NCBI GenBank assembly: GCA_951804985.1
Contig: OX638133.1
Span: 67,739,867-67,803,866 of the forward strand
DNA from: Dryomyza anilis
Taxonomy: Eukaryota; Arthropoda; Insecta; Diptera; Dryomyzidae
Direction of reading: 5' to 3'
Length of the DNA: 64,000 nucleotides
Shown: in pieces, positions 57,001 through 60,957 of the stretch
Numbering within the stretch: the first letter of the stretch is position 1
Layout: the number at the start of each line of letters is the position of its first letter
Made by a program: the position numbers and the translations under genes
The notes under the pieces: generated by a model
What the model was told of the DNA's origin: nothing
Databases searched by the model: none
The model's input: only the letters and a program-made list of their open reading frames with translations

Positions 57001-59876
57001 AGACCATTTTTTTTAATATTGTAGAAGAAATATTGATCGCCACTTTTACGGTTTGCGATTTAACAGTTTTTTTGCTCTCCTGAAGATTGTGTTTTTGTAG
57101 ATAGACTATATTGAATATAAGCCTTCGATATGAACAACTATACAATAGTAATTGTTGGCCCATTTTTTGTAACTTTAAGCCACTTTATCTTCAAAAGTAG
57201 ACGTCGGAGTAATTAAAAGAAAATTGGTCAATGCATACACAGAAAAAAAAGTTCATACTATGTATGAATTTGTTCATCAATGAATTTTTCATTATTACTC
57301 AACCAATGACCAAATTAATCCAATTTATAAATCGTCCTTAAAACCGTAATGAAAAAGTTCATAATATTTATGAAAATATTCATTGTATTTATGAACTTCG
57401 AACGAAGAATAGTTCATAAATAGAATGATTTTTTCCATATATATTATGAACGATGTCGCAATTAACGGCGTTCATTCCATTTAAGAACAAAATTTTGTCT
57501 GTGTACCTTGATACCATTAATCAGTTATCTAAATATCATTGGAATCGAAATGGTGAAATCTCAATTTTTCATAAGTCTATTATTTGAACTTTTGAGGAGA
57601 GCATTTTTAAACTGTGCAACTGATTCTGAAAATTTTCTTTAAAAATATATTAAAAATTCTTTTTGCAAATTAAAGAAAAACACTATAACAATTTAAAAGT
57701 TTTTCAATACATACATATCGTCGTAGTAGAACGAAAAGTCACCAAATACATTTTGAAAATGTGAAATATTCATTTACAAAAATATTTATATATCTGTCAA
57801 TTTTTAGTCGATGATCTCAATTTTTTTATCACATGGTAAGAAAATGTAAAACTATCAATTGATATTTCAATTTTAAAAATGCATCAATTATTTTTTATAA
57901 TATTAGTCAACAAACTCGAAATTTAAGTTTTTCATAAAAATGTATTTGGTGACTTTTTGTTCTACAACGACGATATTTCATAAAATGGAGATATTCTTTT
58001 TAAGTTTTTTAGTTGTATCTCAGTCACTATATTTATTAAAATTTTACACAAAATGTATCATAAATGCAGATTACGATTTGAGCATATCTCGAGATATGTT
58101 GTTAAGGGGAAAGGCCCGTAGGTTGGACATAGTTTTGTATTTTGCAAAAAAAATTACTGCGTGTAAGTAATCATTATACTTTCGACTCTCGTCACTTTTA
58201 AATTTGTATACCTTACAATCAAACTGAAAGGGTATATTTAAATTGATTAACCATGTATAACATTCAGAAGGAAGCGTGTCCGGTATGGACAAGTAAATTA
58301 ATTCTTGATCAACGTCACCTTCTAAGTGGACTTATTAATATCTGTCTGTCATTCTGTGTACCTACTGCTGTTCGGTATTGAAAATGGTATTGCTCGATTG
58401 ATTGTGAGCCGCGATTAGCTTAGTCTGAATTCTGAAATCCCCCTATATTAGTATATATGAGGGTTATAAAAGAATGGAAATTAATGCACCATTACAACAT
58501 TGCAGTTATTTTCAAGATGCGTAAACCTTGCTGACCTCTTGACCACTTCACACATTATCAAAATATGTGTAGGAAGTACCCCGATTAAAACTTTTACAAT
58601 TCTTAAAGTTCTCATTACCCCTACTATAAAAATCTCTCGACTTTGAAATGTCCCGTTTGACATAAACTTCCTTACGGTTCTACCAACCACATGCCAAACG
58701 AGAATAATGCCATATTTTATGAATAATTCACTTGATTTGTTATTTTTATGTTTTAATCACGATTCGCACGTCGAGATCATGGTTCGTCGACTTAGTTATA
58801 TTGCAAAATTCTTACAAAATGCATTGCATTAAAACAATACCTAGGATATAAACTACCGTGGTTAACATTTCCATTTGACTAATCACACTGTGCGTGGCTG
58901 TGCTTCGTTTACAACTTCATTAACATCTGACGATGGGAAATTGTTCGACCGCAACTGACAACGCCATTCAATGGCGGCTACTCACCTTCGGTACACTCGC
59001 AATGCGAATCCAAATACGTCAGAACCGGCGACTTGGCATGTCGTGCACCAAGCAGTCTGGCTCGAATGAGGCCTTCACGCTTCGGAGCACGCAAGATCTT
59101 AACCTTCGGATAGGCATCGAAGTAGTCTTCCAGTTGCTTCTTTGTGTGCGCTGCAAAAGACACGGGATAAATTACGAGGCATATTACAGAAGAGCACTGG
59201 CCAAATTAAAATTCAAAACACACGCATGCGCAATCAGTCAATCAATCATGCGGGACACACGAGCGTTGGCAATCACACGCACTACCGGTGCCCCGGACGT
59301 CACTTACGCATATCGGAGTAGTCGTCGACCAGAATGATGTGGCCAATCAGGTGCGCCGGCGAGCGATCGAGTACAGAGTGCACGGTGCGCAACAGCACAG
59401 ACCAGGCCTCGTTGTGGAAGCAGATGATTACATCGGTGGCCGGCAGATCCTCCTGATAACGTCCTGATTCTTTGCACCTGTGTTTTTGTTTTGTTTTTTT
59501 TTGTTGTGATGTGATGTGTTGTGATGGTTGGTTCATTAGGGGAGAAACAGAAAAAGATTGACTATCAGCTGTGTTTCTCGGACAAATGATGGAAGTGATA
59601 AAAATCGTGTTAACCGAGGCAGAAAACATCACTTAGGAAAGCACTCGAGGGACTGTAACAGTTGCAGTATAATGACTCACCAAGCATCGCGTGGATCCGG
59701 CAAAGAACGATGTACGGACACCAAGTCGGAGGCGTACTGGTTGAAGGCGTTGTTTGTCCAACCGTCATCTACGAGTTTCTTCACCTCGGCCGTGATATTG
59801 GTGGGAAGTACAACGGGTTTTCCCATCTCTCCATATGTTTCCTCTGGAGGAGAAGGTGCATCTAGAACACTTTTTC
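2202..59876 (-). CDS. Pgant9: Polypeptide N-acetylgalactosaminyltransferase (Pgant9), 3' part, spliced
   Basis: Golgi type II membrane enzyme (GT27 family) that transfers GalNAc from UDP-GalNAc to Ser/Thr and so starts mucin-type O-glycosylation. Seen directly: coding pieces on the minus strand at 59681-59876, 59308-59477, 58986-59150, 49439-49632, 17568-17786, 16718-16860, 16486-16576, then 16247-16357 or 15958-16062, then 6218-6325 and 2202-2363. All have AG/GT boundaries and compatible phases, and join into one frame of 518 (or 516) residues ending in TGA. The order is stem end, GT-A catalytic domain ([17 protein letters not shown], the Mn-binding D-S-H in [23 protein letters not shown]) and a ricin-type lectin domain with three QxW repeats. 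The N-terminal anchor exon is not found and probably lies past 64000. The Pgant9 assignment is from recalled similarity to the Drosophila protein and from the paired lectin exons; another Pgant paralogue is less likely. An Idgf gene is nested in one intron. Confidence 0.93.
2411..3145 (+). mobile_element. mini-me-like dispersed repeat, copy 1
   Basis: Begins ACCAGTTGGGAAGGTTAGAT and ends TCTTAGTGTAGGGTATA. It contains a GTCY/GACR tetranucleotide tract (about 2953-3007), then a conserved core around ATCAAGAATATATATACTTT and CATACCGG. This combination, a core next to a GTCY and a TA proto-microsatellite, is how mini-me elements of Diptera were described. The reverse complement of the same repeat lies at 41990-42712, co-linear over its whole length. 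No coding capacity. Confidence 0.75.
3357..3437. mobile_element. 81-bp palindromic MITE with TA flanks
   Basis: Perfectly framed by TA (3355-3356 and 3438-3439). The termini start CACAGAAAAA and form an inverted repeat of about 24 bases through ATCGACGTA, leaving a short AT-rich loop. TA target duplication and size fit a Tc1/mariner-type MITE. Confidence 0.7.
3838..4110 (+). mobile_element. tRNA-derived SINE, 5'-truncated copy
   Basis: Starts inside the B-box region (CCGGTTCAAGCC) and continues through the same body as the full copy at 51501-51811, ending in an (ATT)n tail at about 4088-4105. The 5' truncation is typical of retrotransposition. It sits in the last Pgant9 intron and splits a degenerate repeat. 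Confidence 0.75.
4640..5370. repeat. Degenerate minisatellite, unit about 18-20 bp
   Basis: More than 30 imperfect units built on CCGAATAGACATTTTTCC-like words (clearest at 5190-5240, e.g. GAATAGACATTTTACC). The units vary in length and sequence, so the array is old. A similar array in the other orientation is at about 31240-31420. Confidence 0.55.
5376..5667. mobile_element. MITE with CCAAGCAA inverted ends
   Basis: 292 bases starting CCAAGCAACAATT and ending AATTATTGCTTGG. Internally it repeats words such as AAAACTGGT and ACTAGTAAAACT. The ends resemble those of the element at 11743-12032 (CCCAAGTAACA). Confidence 0.55.
6218..6325 (-). CDS. Pgant9: Pgant9 exon: lectin beta repeat
   Basis: 108 bases, phase 0 at both ends, acceptor cgcacag, donor gtaagc. 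The peptide is [20 protein letters not shown] then [16 protein letters not shown]. The initial Tyr-Trp completes the QxW of the alpha repeat; CLD and the closing NQ belong to the beta repeat. It joins equally well to either alternative exon about 9.6 kb upstream in the gene. Confidence 0.95.
7886..8542. mobile_element. 657-bp inverted-end element
   Basis: Starts GACATCTGCACAAGTGCATT and ends with the reverse complement form AACATTTGTGCAGATGTC. The flanks are TATA-rich on both sides. A 127-codon ORF inside has no recognisable protein features and is explained by the repeat. Confidence 0.6.
11070..11182. repeat. Imperfect palindrome, arms about 40 bp
   Basis: The left arm has ATTCCCATAAATATTTGGGA and TTGTTGGGAGAAAA; the right arm has the reverse complements TTTTCTCCCAAACA and TCCTAAATATTTATGGGAGT. 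The loop is about 30 bases. Probably the core of a foldback element. Confidence 0.6.
11397..11634. repeat. Minisatellite, four units of about 60 bp
   Basis: Each unit reads roughly TATCAAAAAAGTAAC..AAGAG, then ATTATTCTTGATATGCAAGA and a GTCTTAAG-like end. Units are about 58-61 bases and differ at many positions. Confidence 0.6.
11743..12032. mobile_element. MITE with CCCAAGTAACA inverted ends
   Basis: 290 bases, starts CCCAAGTAACA and ends TGTTACTTGGG. Non-coding. Probably the same superfamily as 5376-5667. Confidence 0.6.
12233..12962. mobile_element. TA-flanked MITE, 730 bp
   Basis: TA at 12231-12232 and 12963-12964. Ends are CACTGAGAAAAAAA and TTTTTTTCTCAGTG. The outer arms are rich in TTTAAAATTAA words; the middle is occupied by the unrelated 12360-12690 block, which carries a 116-base direct duplication. 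Confidence 0.65.
12391..12617. repeat. 116-bp tandem duplication, nearly identical
   Basis: AATGCAATGTAAAATGCATA recurs at 12391 and 12507; the following bases through CATAACCCCTTTTTGAGG match except for a few substitutions. A diverged inverted copy of the block lies at about 13390-13490. Confidence 0.8.
13732..14463. mobile_element. TA-flanked MITE, 732 bp
   Basis: TA at 13730-13731 and 14464-14465; ends CACTCAAAATAA and TTATTTTGAGTG. The interior is built from ATTACGAA / TTCGTAAAAT words in both orientations. The same outermost 12 bases cap the element at 24494-25113. Confidence 0.7.
15053..15447. mobile_element. MITE with CACAGAAAAAA ends, 395 bp
   Basis: Ends CACAGAAAAAATG and TTTTTTTCTGTG; subterminal ATCATATTGATGAATT is shared with the element at 18912-19370. 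The flanks are TT rather than TA, so the target site has decayed or the boundary is a base off. Confidence 0.55.
15958..16062 (-). CDS. Pgant9: Pgant9 alternative lectin alpha-repeat exon, acidic form
   Basis: 105 bases (35 codons), phase 0 at both ends, acceptor atttcag, donor gtactt. The peptide begins [20 protein letters not shown] and continues [15 protein letters not shown]. Charged residues: one Lys against five Asp and one Glu, net about -5. The last codons (QGGNQ) and the run of about 16 bases at the 3' end are identical to the basic exon 184 bases upstream, which suggests origin by tandem exon duplication. Including both exons would duplicate half an alpha repeat, so mutually exclusive use is inferred; transcripts are needed to show it. 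Confidence 0.9.
16247..16357 (-). CDS. Pgant9: Pgant9 alternative lectin alpha-repeat exon, basic form
   Basis: 111 bases (37 codons), phase 0 at both ends, acceptor ctctctag, donor gtttgc. The peptide begins [20 protein letters not shown] and continues [17 protein letters not shown]. It has the CLD motif and ends just before the Tyr-Trp that completes the first QxW. Charged residues: seven Arg/Lys against two Asp, net about +5. The next exon in gene order (15958-16062) encodes the same structural segment with opposite charge, so only one should be used per mRNA. Drosophila Pgant9 is known to make two isoforms that differ in this lectin loop and in substrate preference. Confidence 0.93.
16486..16576 (-). 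CDS. Pgant9: Pgant9 exon: linker to lectin domain
   Basis: 91 bases, acceptor tttcag, donor gtaagt after GAG (phase 0). The peptide is [20 protein letters not shown] then [10 protein letters not shown]. The C-K-x-F-x-W-Y-L-x-N-x-Y-P-E segment is the conserved hinge between catalytic and lectin domains. Because it ends in phase 0 it can be spliced to either of the two in-phase exons that follow. Confidence 0.95.
16718..16860 (-). CDS. Pgant9: Pgant9 exon: end of catalytic domain
   Basis: 143 bases, acceptor cttgcag, donor gtgagt. It encodes [20 protein letters not shown] and [20 protein letters not shown], then VSSRKKL and two bases of Arg. The N-x-x-R-x-A-E-V-W-x-D-x-Y-x-x-Y-Y signature closes the GT-A fold, and the GD-GDVS-RK-LR segment leads to the linker. 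The intron before it is 707 bases and the one after it is 141 bases. Confidence 0.96.
16861..17567 (-). other. Pgant9 intron, 707 bp
   Basis: Unusually GC-rich and free of recognisable repeats, unlike the long introns. Frames here are open on both strands but none has the look of a known domain. Possible retained regulatory sequence; nothing specific identified. Confidence 0.5.
17568..17786 (-). CDS. Pgant9: Pgant9 exon: Gal/GalNAc-T motif
   Basis: 219 bases, phase 0 at both ends, acceptor attacag, donor gtaagt. The peptide begins [20 protein letters not shown] and includes [19 protein letters not shown] and [20 protein letters not shown], ending [11 protein letters not shown]. The WGGENLE block is the Gal/GalNAc-T motif (catalytic acceptor side and flexible loop), and the SPTMAGGLF block precedes it in every family member. 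It lies just downstream in the gene of the giant intron that holds the Idgf gene. Confidence 0.97.
18162..18708. mobile_element. MITE with internal palindromic tandem array, long copy
   Basis: Left TA at 18160-18161, ends CACCATTTACAAATGTAAT and ATTACATTTGTAAATAGTG. Between them are about ten units of roughly 40 bases, each a near-palindrome of GAATTTCAAATGGAATTTC and GAATTTCAATTGATGTC. The short copy at 33682-33967 has the same ends with fewer units. Confidence 0.7.
18912..19370. mobile_element. MITE with long inverted ends, 459 bp
   Basis: Preceded by TA; the termini CACAAAAAGAAAAATTCTAC and (reverse complement) CACACAAAAAAAATCTACCA continue as an inverted repeat of more than 30 bases through CCAACCACCAGTATTCAT. 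It shares ATCATATTGATGAATT with 15053-15447. Confidence 0.65.
19734..20198. mobile_element. hAT-like non-autonomous element with GGTTCCG repeats
   Basis: Ends CAGGGACTAAAACCCTTT and AAAGGGTGTTTGTCCCTG (465 bases). The inside is a degenerate array of GGTTCCGATTCCGGTT-like words, with an internal echo of the left end at about 19920. The flanks ATTATAAA and TTTAAAAT are similar but not identical, so the 8-bp target duplication is uncertain. Confidence 0.5.
22450..22860. mobile_element. Fragment of the GGGCCACTCC-ended family
   Basis: Co-linear with 43045-43490: ATGATGCC..CAAAAT, GGATAATGACCG..GGCCACAT, AGATCTTAATCGAGTTTTTAGC, then GGTGAGTTGCAACCCCTGGT and GATTTGGTGTGAAATGGC. The left half is missing. 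Confidence 0.6.
22911..23987. mobile_element. hAT-like element with perfect 8-bp target duplication
   Basis: Flanked on both sides by GTTTATAG (22903-22910 and 23988-23995). Termini are CAGGCATACTCA at the left and CTCTG at the right; the right end reverse-complemented reads CAGAGTTCGGAAATACTCAC. Subterminal CACGAG / CTCGTG words recur in both arms. The 8-bp duplication and CAG start fit hAT transposons; no transposase is present. A different repeat with a 148-base palindrome occupies the centre. Confidence 0.7.
23270..23417. repeat. 148-bp near-perfect palindrome
   Basis: Centred on TTGC|GCAA (23343/23344). The arms run from GGAGTGGTCAATGACCACCA to its reverse complement at 23398-23417 with few mismatches. 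CGCAATCGATTTCCGCAATA-like words continue to the right as a degenerate array to about 23655. Confidence 0.8.
24310..24490 (-). mobile_element. mini-me-like remnant
   Basis: Contains GTCGGTATGGAAACG, ATATATCTTCTTGATCAGAG and CACCTCCTGAGTC, matching the core of the mini-me-like copies in reverse orientation. The GTCY tract is reduced to GTATGTCTGTTC. Confidence 0.55.
24494..25113. mobile_element. TA-flanked MITE, 620 bp
   Basis: TA at 24492-24493 and 25114-25115; ends CACTCAAAATAAAAAGTCTG and CAGACTTTTTATTTTGAGAG. The left arm has a GAAAGCGCCGGATTTTGCTG block. A reverse-oriented partial copy of that arm is at 31975-32085. Confidence 0.7.
25480..26330. other. GC-richer island inside the giant intron, unassigned
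   Basis: Contrasts with its AT-rich surroundings and lacks repeat termini; GCGGCGCGGAGC, CAGCAGCGCGGCGCC and TTGCGGCGCGCACC lie here. ORFs of 70-82 codons exist but resemble nothing I know. Could be an enhancer, an unannotated exon or an old insertion. Confidence 0.3.
26458..26925. mobile_element. Element of the GGGGTAAAGTGGGA family, copy 1
   Basis: The left end reads GTCTGGAGTAAAGTGAGATT, the right end has CCCATTTTATCCCAGG. Internal GGGGTAAAGTGGGAA and TTCCCACATTACCCC words are also inverted. Related copies are at 27299-27783, near 39880-41120 and at about 55770. Confidence 0.5.
27110..28035. mobile_element. hAT-like element with perfect 8-bp target duplication and nested repeat
   Basis: Flanked by GTATAAAT on both sides (27102-27109 and 28036-28043). 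Ends CAAGGATTGAA and TTCAATCCTTG. The outer arms consist of degenerate CGGTTTCGGTTT words. A second element with ends CCTGGGGCAAAGTGGAACAT and TGTCCCACATTCCCCAGG lies inside at 27299-27783. No transposase. Confidence 0.65.
29377..30220 (+). mobile_element. mini-me-like repeat, second subfamily, copy 1
   Basis: Begins ACGAGTTGGGAAAGTTAGGT, has GTCGGTCGGGCCCGACTAT, a tract of GACAGCAA then GACA/GACG tetranucleotides (about 30013-30087), and the core ATCAAGAATATATATACTTT followed by CATACCGG. It ends in a TACAGGGTTTTT tail. The inverted copy is at 40025-40863. Confidence 0.75.
31240..31420. repeat. Degenerate minisatellite like 4640-5370, inverted
   Basis: TTCGGGTAAATGTTCATTTT-like words repeat every 18-20 bases with heavy drift; reverse-complemented they match the AGACATTTTACCGAATAG units near 5200. 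Confidence 0.45.
32480..32740. repeat. Run of TTGATTACGATT inverted and direct repeats
   Basis: ATTTTGATTACGATT and AATCGTAATCAAAA alternate several times (32487-32570), followed by AATCCGACTACTTTTTTTTG twice. It could fold into several short hairpins. No element boundary found. Confidence 0.55.
33682..33967. mobile_element. MITE with internal palindromic tandem array, short copy
   Basis: TA on both sides (33680-33681, 33968-33969). Ends CTCCATTTACAAATGTAAT and ATTACATTTGTAAATGGTG. It contains about five of the 40-base units seen in the 18162-18708 copy, with orientation switching near the middle. Confidence 0.75.
35006..35265. mobile_element. Foldback MITE, ATCGTCG family, copy 1
   Basis: 260 bases; the left end ATCGTCGTTGTAAATAGAAC continues as a terminal inverted repeat of about 45 bases, mirrored by TTTTCGTTCTACATCGACGA at the right end. 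A second copy of 258 bases is at 57717-57974. Confidence 0.75.
35500..36320. repeat. Direct duplication of a block of about 350 bp
   Basis: The segments starting near 35514 and 35993 share ATATAATCGAATATTTTCAA, ATGAGGTTCGAAGAACGAAA, GTTGTAACAACCAACTTTAT, CTCCAAATTGTTCTAAA and GAGAACCGAATAAGTTGGT in the same order. Copies differ by many small changes. Confidence 0.7.
36730..36750. promoter_or_regulatory. Inverted pair of GATA sites upstream of Idgf
   Basis: CGGTTATC and GATAACCG face each other across five bases, giving two WGATAR matches (TGATAA on minus, AGATAA on plus) about 155-170 bases before the predicted start site. GATA factors drive fat-body and haemocyte genes in flies; function here is inferred. 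Confidence 0.4.
36901..36934 (+). promoter_or_regulatory. TATA-less core promoter (Inr plus DPE) of Idgf
   Basis: TCAGTT at 36901-36906 matches the arthropod initiator, placing +1 at A36903. At exactly +28 to +32 (36930-36934) stands AGATC, a perfect fit to the downstream promoter element RGWYV. No TATA box is visible near -30. It predicts a 5' UTR of 91 bases before the ATG at 36994. Confidence 0.6.
36994..38632 (+). CDS. Idgf6: Imaginal disc growth factor (chitinase-like), Idgf6-type
   Basis: Secreted GH18-fold, non-enzymatic growth factor of insects, linked to disc cell proliferation, wound response and cuticle protection. Exons 36994-37120, 37342-37917 and 37980-38632, with introns of 221 and 62 bases (GT-AG), join into 451 codons plus TAA; family length is about 440-450. 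Residues 1 to about 21 are a signal peptide ([20 protein letters not shown]). The mature protein opens with the MVCYYD strand. The chitinase active-site motif reads [10 protein letters not shown]: the catalytic Glu is Gln164, as is usual for Idgfs, so it should not cleave chitin. The Idgf-specific insertion ([18 protein letters not shown]) follows. N-S-S at 232-234 is a possible glycosylation site. The C-terminus (RAIKYRLTN) and overall similarity point to Idgf6 by recall; Idgf2/4 are alternatives. Nested in a Pgant9 intron on the opposite strand. Confidence 0.95.
38676..38681 (+). terminator. Poly(A) signal of Idgf
   Basis: AATAAA 44 bases after the stop codon, followed by a T-rich stretch. 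Position is typical for a compact fly 3' UTR. Confidence 0.65.
38837..39003 (+). mobile_element. tRNA-derived SINE, diverged copy just after Idgf
   Basis: TGGCTCAGTGG (A box, 38845-38855) is followed by TCTATACGGCGCTACCTCTC and GACAAACCTCCGAG, which match the body of 51501-51811. The B box and (ATT)n tail are gone. It begins about 155 bases past the Idgf poly(A) signal. Confidence 0.6.
39420..41300. mobile_element. Three-layer nest: CGGTTTCGG element, GGGGTAAAGTGGGA element, mini-me-like
   Basis: The outer arms (TTTTCGGTATACCGATTTC at about 39460; AGTTTCGGTTTTTG and CGATTTACTGCTACACAA at about 41170-41270) match the hAT-like 27110-28035. Inside are GGGGTAAAGTGGGAAACG (39911) and an ACCAGTCTATGAGATAGCCC end (about 41050) of the second family. 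Inside that is the mini-me-like copy 40025-40863. Outer boundaries are approximate. Confidence 0.5.
40025..40863 (-). mobile_element. mini-me-like repeat, second subfamily, copy 2
   Basis: Reverse complement of 29377-30220 along its whole length, including GGAGGCGTGTCCGGTATGG, the GTCY tract (40155-40200) and GTCGGGCCCGACCGACTAT. It ends at CTTTCCCAACTCGT. It keeps an end (TTATACCCTACACCTATGAG) that copy 1 has lost. Confidence 0.75.
41526..43493. mobile_element. GGGCCACTCC-ended element interrupted by a mini-me-like copy
   Basis: Ends GGGCCACTCCACACCAAATC and (right) GATTTGGTGTGGAATGGCCC, flanked by ATAC on both sides (41522-41525, 43494-43497). The arms stay roughly inverted for several hundred bases (for example GGGTATCGAGACATGC and GGCATGTCTCAATACCC). 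Removing the insertion leaves about 1.25 kb. Non-coding. Confidence 0.7.
41990..42712 (-). mobile_element. mini-me-like dispersed repeat, copy 2
   Basis: Reverse complement of 2411-3145: it starts TTATACCCTACACTAAGAGT, has GTCTGTCTGTCCGTCTGTCT (42125-42170) and ends CTAACCTTCCCAACTGGT. It sits inside, and is therefore younger than, the element 41526-43493. Confidence 0.75.
45418..46469. mobile_element. 1.05-kb element with TCACTATCATGCC inverted ends
   Basis: Left TCACTATCATGCCAAAGGGG, right CCCCTTTGGCATGACAGTGA; the inverted repeat goes on through CGAATGT. Diverged internal copies of the same end (at about 45586, 45855, 45955) show subterminal duplication. TATATA-type flanks occur on both sides. 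ORFs inside are not recognisable. Confidence 0.65.
46473..48041. mobile_element. 1.57-kb element with 8-bp duplication, copy 1
   Basis: Starts ATACACGCTGCAAAAAAAA then GGGCTCTCCCAAACATAATT; ends CAAACAAATCTTTTCTATCC then GTGTAG. AGTGATAT stands on both sides (46465-46472, 48042-48049); the left copy is made from the last bases of the preceding element, so this one inserted at its edge. It is rich in AAACATA / TATGTTT words. No transposase seen. Confidence 0.6.
49087..49320. repeat. Dispersed repeat beside Pgant9 exon, copy 1
   Basis: Shares CAATTCTATATAATTCGC, TTTTTCTATTACGTAAC, ACTTTTTAGAATTA and TTCTCATTTTTAAAATATGC with 50285-50780 in the same order. A reverse fragment is at 51395-51480. 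Confidence 0.55.
49439..49632 (-). CDS. Pgant9: Pgant9 exon: central catalytic domain
   Basis: 194 bases, acceptor ctcgacag, donor gtgagt after an AAG codon (phase 0). The peptide starts [20 protein letters not shown], then [20 protein letters not shown] and [20 protein letters not shown]. The WLEPLL..RI and CPVIDVI blocks and the GGFDW-L-F-W segment are standard GalNAc-transferase features. It contains an N-S-T sequon. It stands alone between introns of about 9.4 kb (upstream in the gene) and 31.7 kb (downstream); related repeat copies at 49087-49320 and 50285-50780 lie on both sides. Confidence 0.95.
51501..51811 (+). mobile_element. tRNA-derived SINE, full-length copy
   Basis: The 5' part is tRNA-like with a perfect A box (TAGCTCAGTGG, 51513-51523) and B box (GGTTCAAGTCT, 51557-51567), the pol III promoter. 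A unique body of about 200 bases follows and then an (ATT)n tail. ATATATG lies on both sides (51494-51500, 51812-51818) as a likely short target duplication. Partial copies are at 3838-4110 and 38837-39003. It is not a tRNA gene: no acceptor stem closes and the sequence continues into the SINE body. Confidence 0.8.
53867..55590. mobile_element. 1.7-kb element, copy 2 of the 46473 family
   Basis: Starts ACACGCTGCAAAAAATAGAG then CTCTCCCAAACATAATTTTG and ends CAAACAAATCTTTTCTATCC. Same ends and same AAACATA-rich body as 46473-48041; the target duplication is not clear here. Confidence 0.6.
56196..56290 (-). mobile_element. mini-me-like core fragment
   Basis: GCAGGTATGGAGAAGTATAT and ATTCTTCTTAAGCGTAATTT match the core of the other copies in reverse orientation; CATCCGTCGTCTGGTCC is what is left of the GTCY tract. 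Confidence 0.45.
57100..57600. mobile_element. Old GGGCCACTCC-family fragment split by a MITE
   Basis: 57120-57235 (GATATGAACAACTATACA; GACGTCGGAGTAATTAAAAG) and 57506-57560 (TTGATACC..TTATC; CATTGGAATCGAAATGG) are co-linear with about 43295-43450. The MITE at 57238-57503 lies between them. Confidence 0.6.
57238..57503. mobile_element. TA-flanked MITE, 266 bp
   Basis: TA at 57236-57237 and 57504-57505; ends CACAGAAAAAAAAGTTCATA and AAGAACAAAATTTTGTCTGTG-like mirror. Its clean insertion into the older element shows the TA duplication directly. Confidence 0.75.
57717..57974. mobile_element. Foldback MITE, ATCGTCG family, copy 2
   Basis: 258 bases; ATCGTCGTAGTAGAACGAAA at the left and TTTTTGTTCTACAACGACGAT-type mirror at the right, inverted over about 40 bases. 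Same family and nearly same length as 35006-35265. Confidence 0.75.
58207..58690 (-). mobile_element. Degenerate mini-me-like copy next to a Pgant9 exon
   Basis: TATACCTTACAATCAAACTG, AGGAAGCGTGTCCGGTATGG, TTCTTGATCAACGTCACCTT and CTGTCTGTCATTCTGTG follow the order of the intact copies. It ends near the AAATGTCCCG..CTTCCTTACGG block, about 300 bases from the exon at 58986. Confidence 0.6.
58986..59150 (-). CDS. Pgant9: Pgant9 exon: DXH metal-binding motif
   Basis: 165 bases, acceptor ttttgcag, donor gtgagt. It encodes [39 protein letters not shown] and [14 protein letters not shown]. The D-S-H triplet is the DXH motif that holds Mn2+ and UDP-GalNAc in GT27 enzymes, and the REGLIRAR stretch is the usual landmark upstream of it. 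It ends with one base of the Gly codon completed by the exon 9.4 kb further on. A degenerate mini-me-like repeat lies immediately downstream at 58207-58690. Confidence 0.96.
59308..59477 (-). CDS. Pgant9: Pgant9 exon: GT1 motif of the catalytic domain
   Basis: The acceptor is cacag and the donor is gtaagt; 170 bases. The first base completes the split Trp and the last base (C) starts a Pro codon shared with the next exon. The peptide carries [20 protein letters not shown], then [20 protein letters not shown] and [15 protein letters not shown]. This is the nucleotide-sugar-binding half of the GT-A fold, where the D-D pair after ILV is typical of the family. The intron to the next exon is 157 bases. 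Confidence 0.95.
59681..59876 (-). CDS. Pgant9: Pgant9 exon: luminal stem and start of catalytic domain
   Basis: This is the first coding exon visible in the window. The acceptor reads gcag before 59876 and the donor is gtgagt from 59680. The exon enters with two bases of a split codon and leaves with TG of a Trp codon, so an upstream coding exon must exist. The peptide starts [18 protein letters not shown] and includes an N-glycosylation sequon (N-I-T), then [20 protein letters not shown] and DPRDAW. The latter is the conserved entry to GalNAc-transferase catalytic domains, in which the enzyme's two pro-rich and NxxxSD segments precede the GT1 motif. The intron to the next exon is 203 bases. 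Confidence 0.93.
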
Positions 59877-60957
59877 CTGCAAATGAAAAATAAAGAAAAT
59901 CATGAAATGGATATAAACTATCTATAGGCAGAAGGGTAAAACGGCGTGACAGTGATTGAATCAACAGATAGATTCTCAAAATCTGATGACTAAACATAGC
60001 AGTAAAGCTATTTCCCTAAAGTTTTAAATGCTAAAAATATGCAAACACTATGATACTGCTGTACCGTTCTGAAAAATTGCAATAACGAGCAATTCATTTA
60101 AAATTTAAAATCGAATTTACATATCTACCTGGACTAAAGTCAACACCACGTCGCGTGTTTTATTTTAATGGTAACTGGTTGAAAACCCTCGATTGACTCA
60201 TTTCCATTTAATGTATGTGGCATTTCGTTCCTGAAATGTGTCCCCTTGCATATGTGGTATTTGTATGGGAAGTCCTTGCATTGCACACAAAGTAGGAATT
60301 GCCGGAAGCGAAATACTGCATTGCACAACACCGCAATACTTTTTCATGTATACTATCGCTTTTTCTTGTTATGTATTCAAATATATGATACGGAAATTTC
60401 ATTGGGTATTGTGTTGTTTTTGATGATTTTGTCAGTAATAATGAAAAAAGTTTTTATAAAATTTAGTATTTTACAAAACGAATGAAAAATTTGTTTTACA
60501 AATAAATATTAATTTTACCAGTAGTTTCAAAAAAACGCATTTTCGGATTGTTTCTTTATTTTTGAAGTATTTTCGTTCCCAGCATATCAAACGATATATT
60601 AATGATAGCGGCATAGGTCCAACTGATCATTTACGATAATTTAGTTTTTGTCAAAAATTATAAAAGAACACATCATTCAGTTTCAGAATAATCAAAATGC
60701 AACATTATTTTATCGAACTAGTAGGAACCCGTGTTTCGCTGTGGACGTTTTTTTTTATTGGTGTTATAAATTTAGTAACCAAATCAAAAATAATCCGCCA
60801 AACAAGCTTTCTCAAAGACGATTATTTTCCCTCTAGAAAGTCTCACAATAGACTTTACCCCGTAGAATGCTTTCCAGTAGAATTTACCTCATAGAATTCT
60901 TCCCCCTATATTTTTTCCCGTAGAAGTGGTAACATTTATTTTATAAGTTTTAGTTTG

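Larger units (their letters stand above)
49633..58985 (-). other. Pgant9 intron, 9.35 kb, repeat-rich
   Basis: No coding exon recognised. It contains the repeat 50285-50780 (copy of 49087-49320), AATTAAAT-rich MITE debris at 50830-51110, a full-length SINE (51501-51811), the element 53867-55590, a GGCGTAAAGTAGGACA terminus at 55774, mini-me-like remnants at 56196-56290 and 58207-58690, and nested pieces at 57100-57975. Between about 51830 and 53860 only unique AT-rich sequence is seen. Confidence 0.65.
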
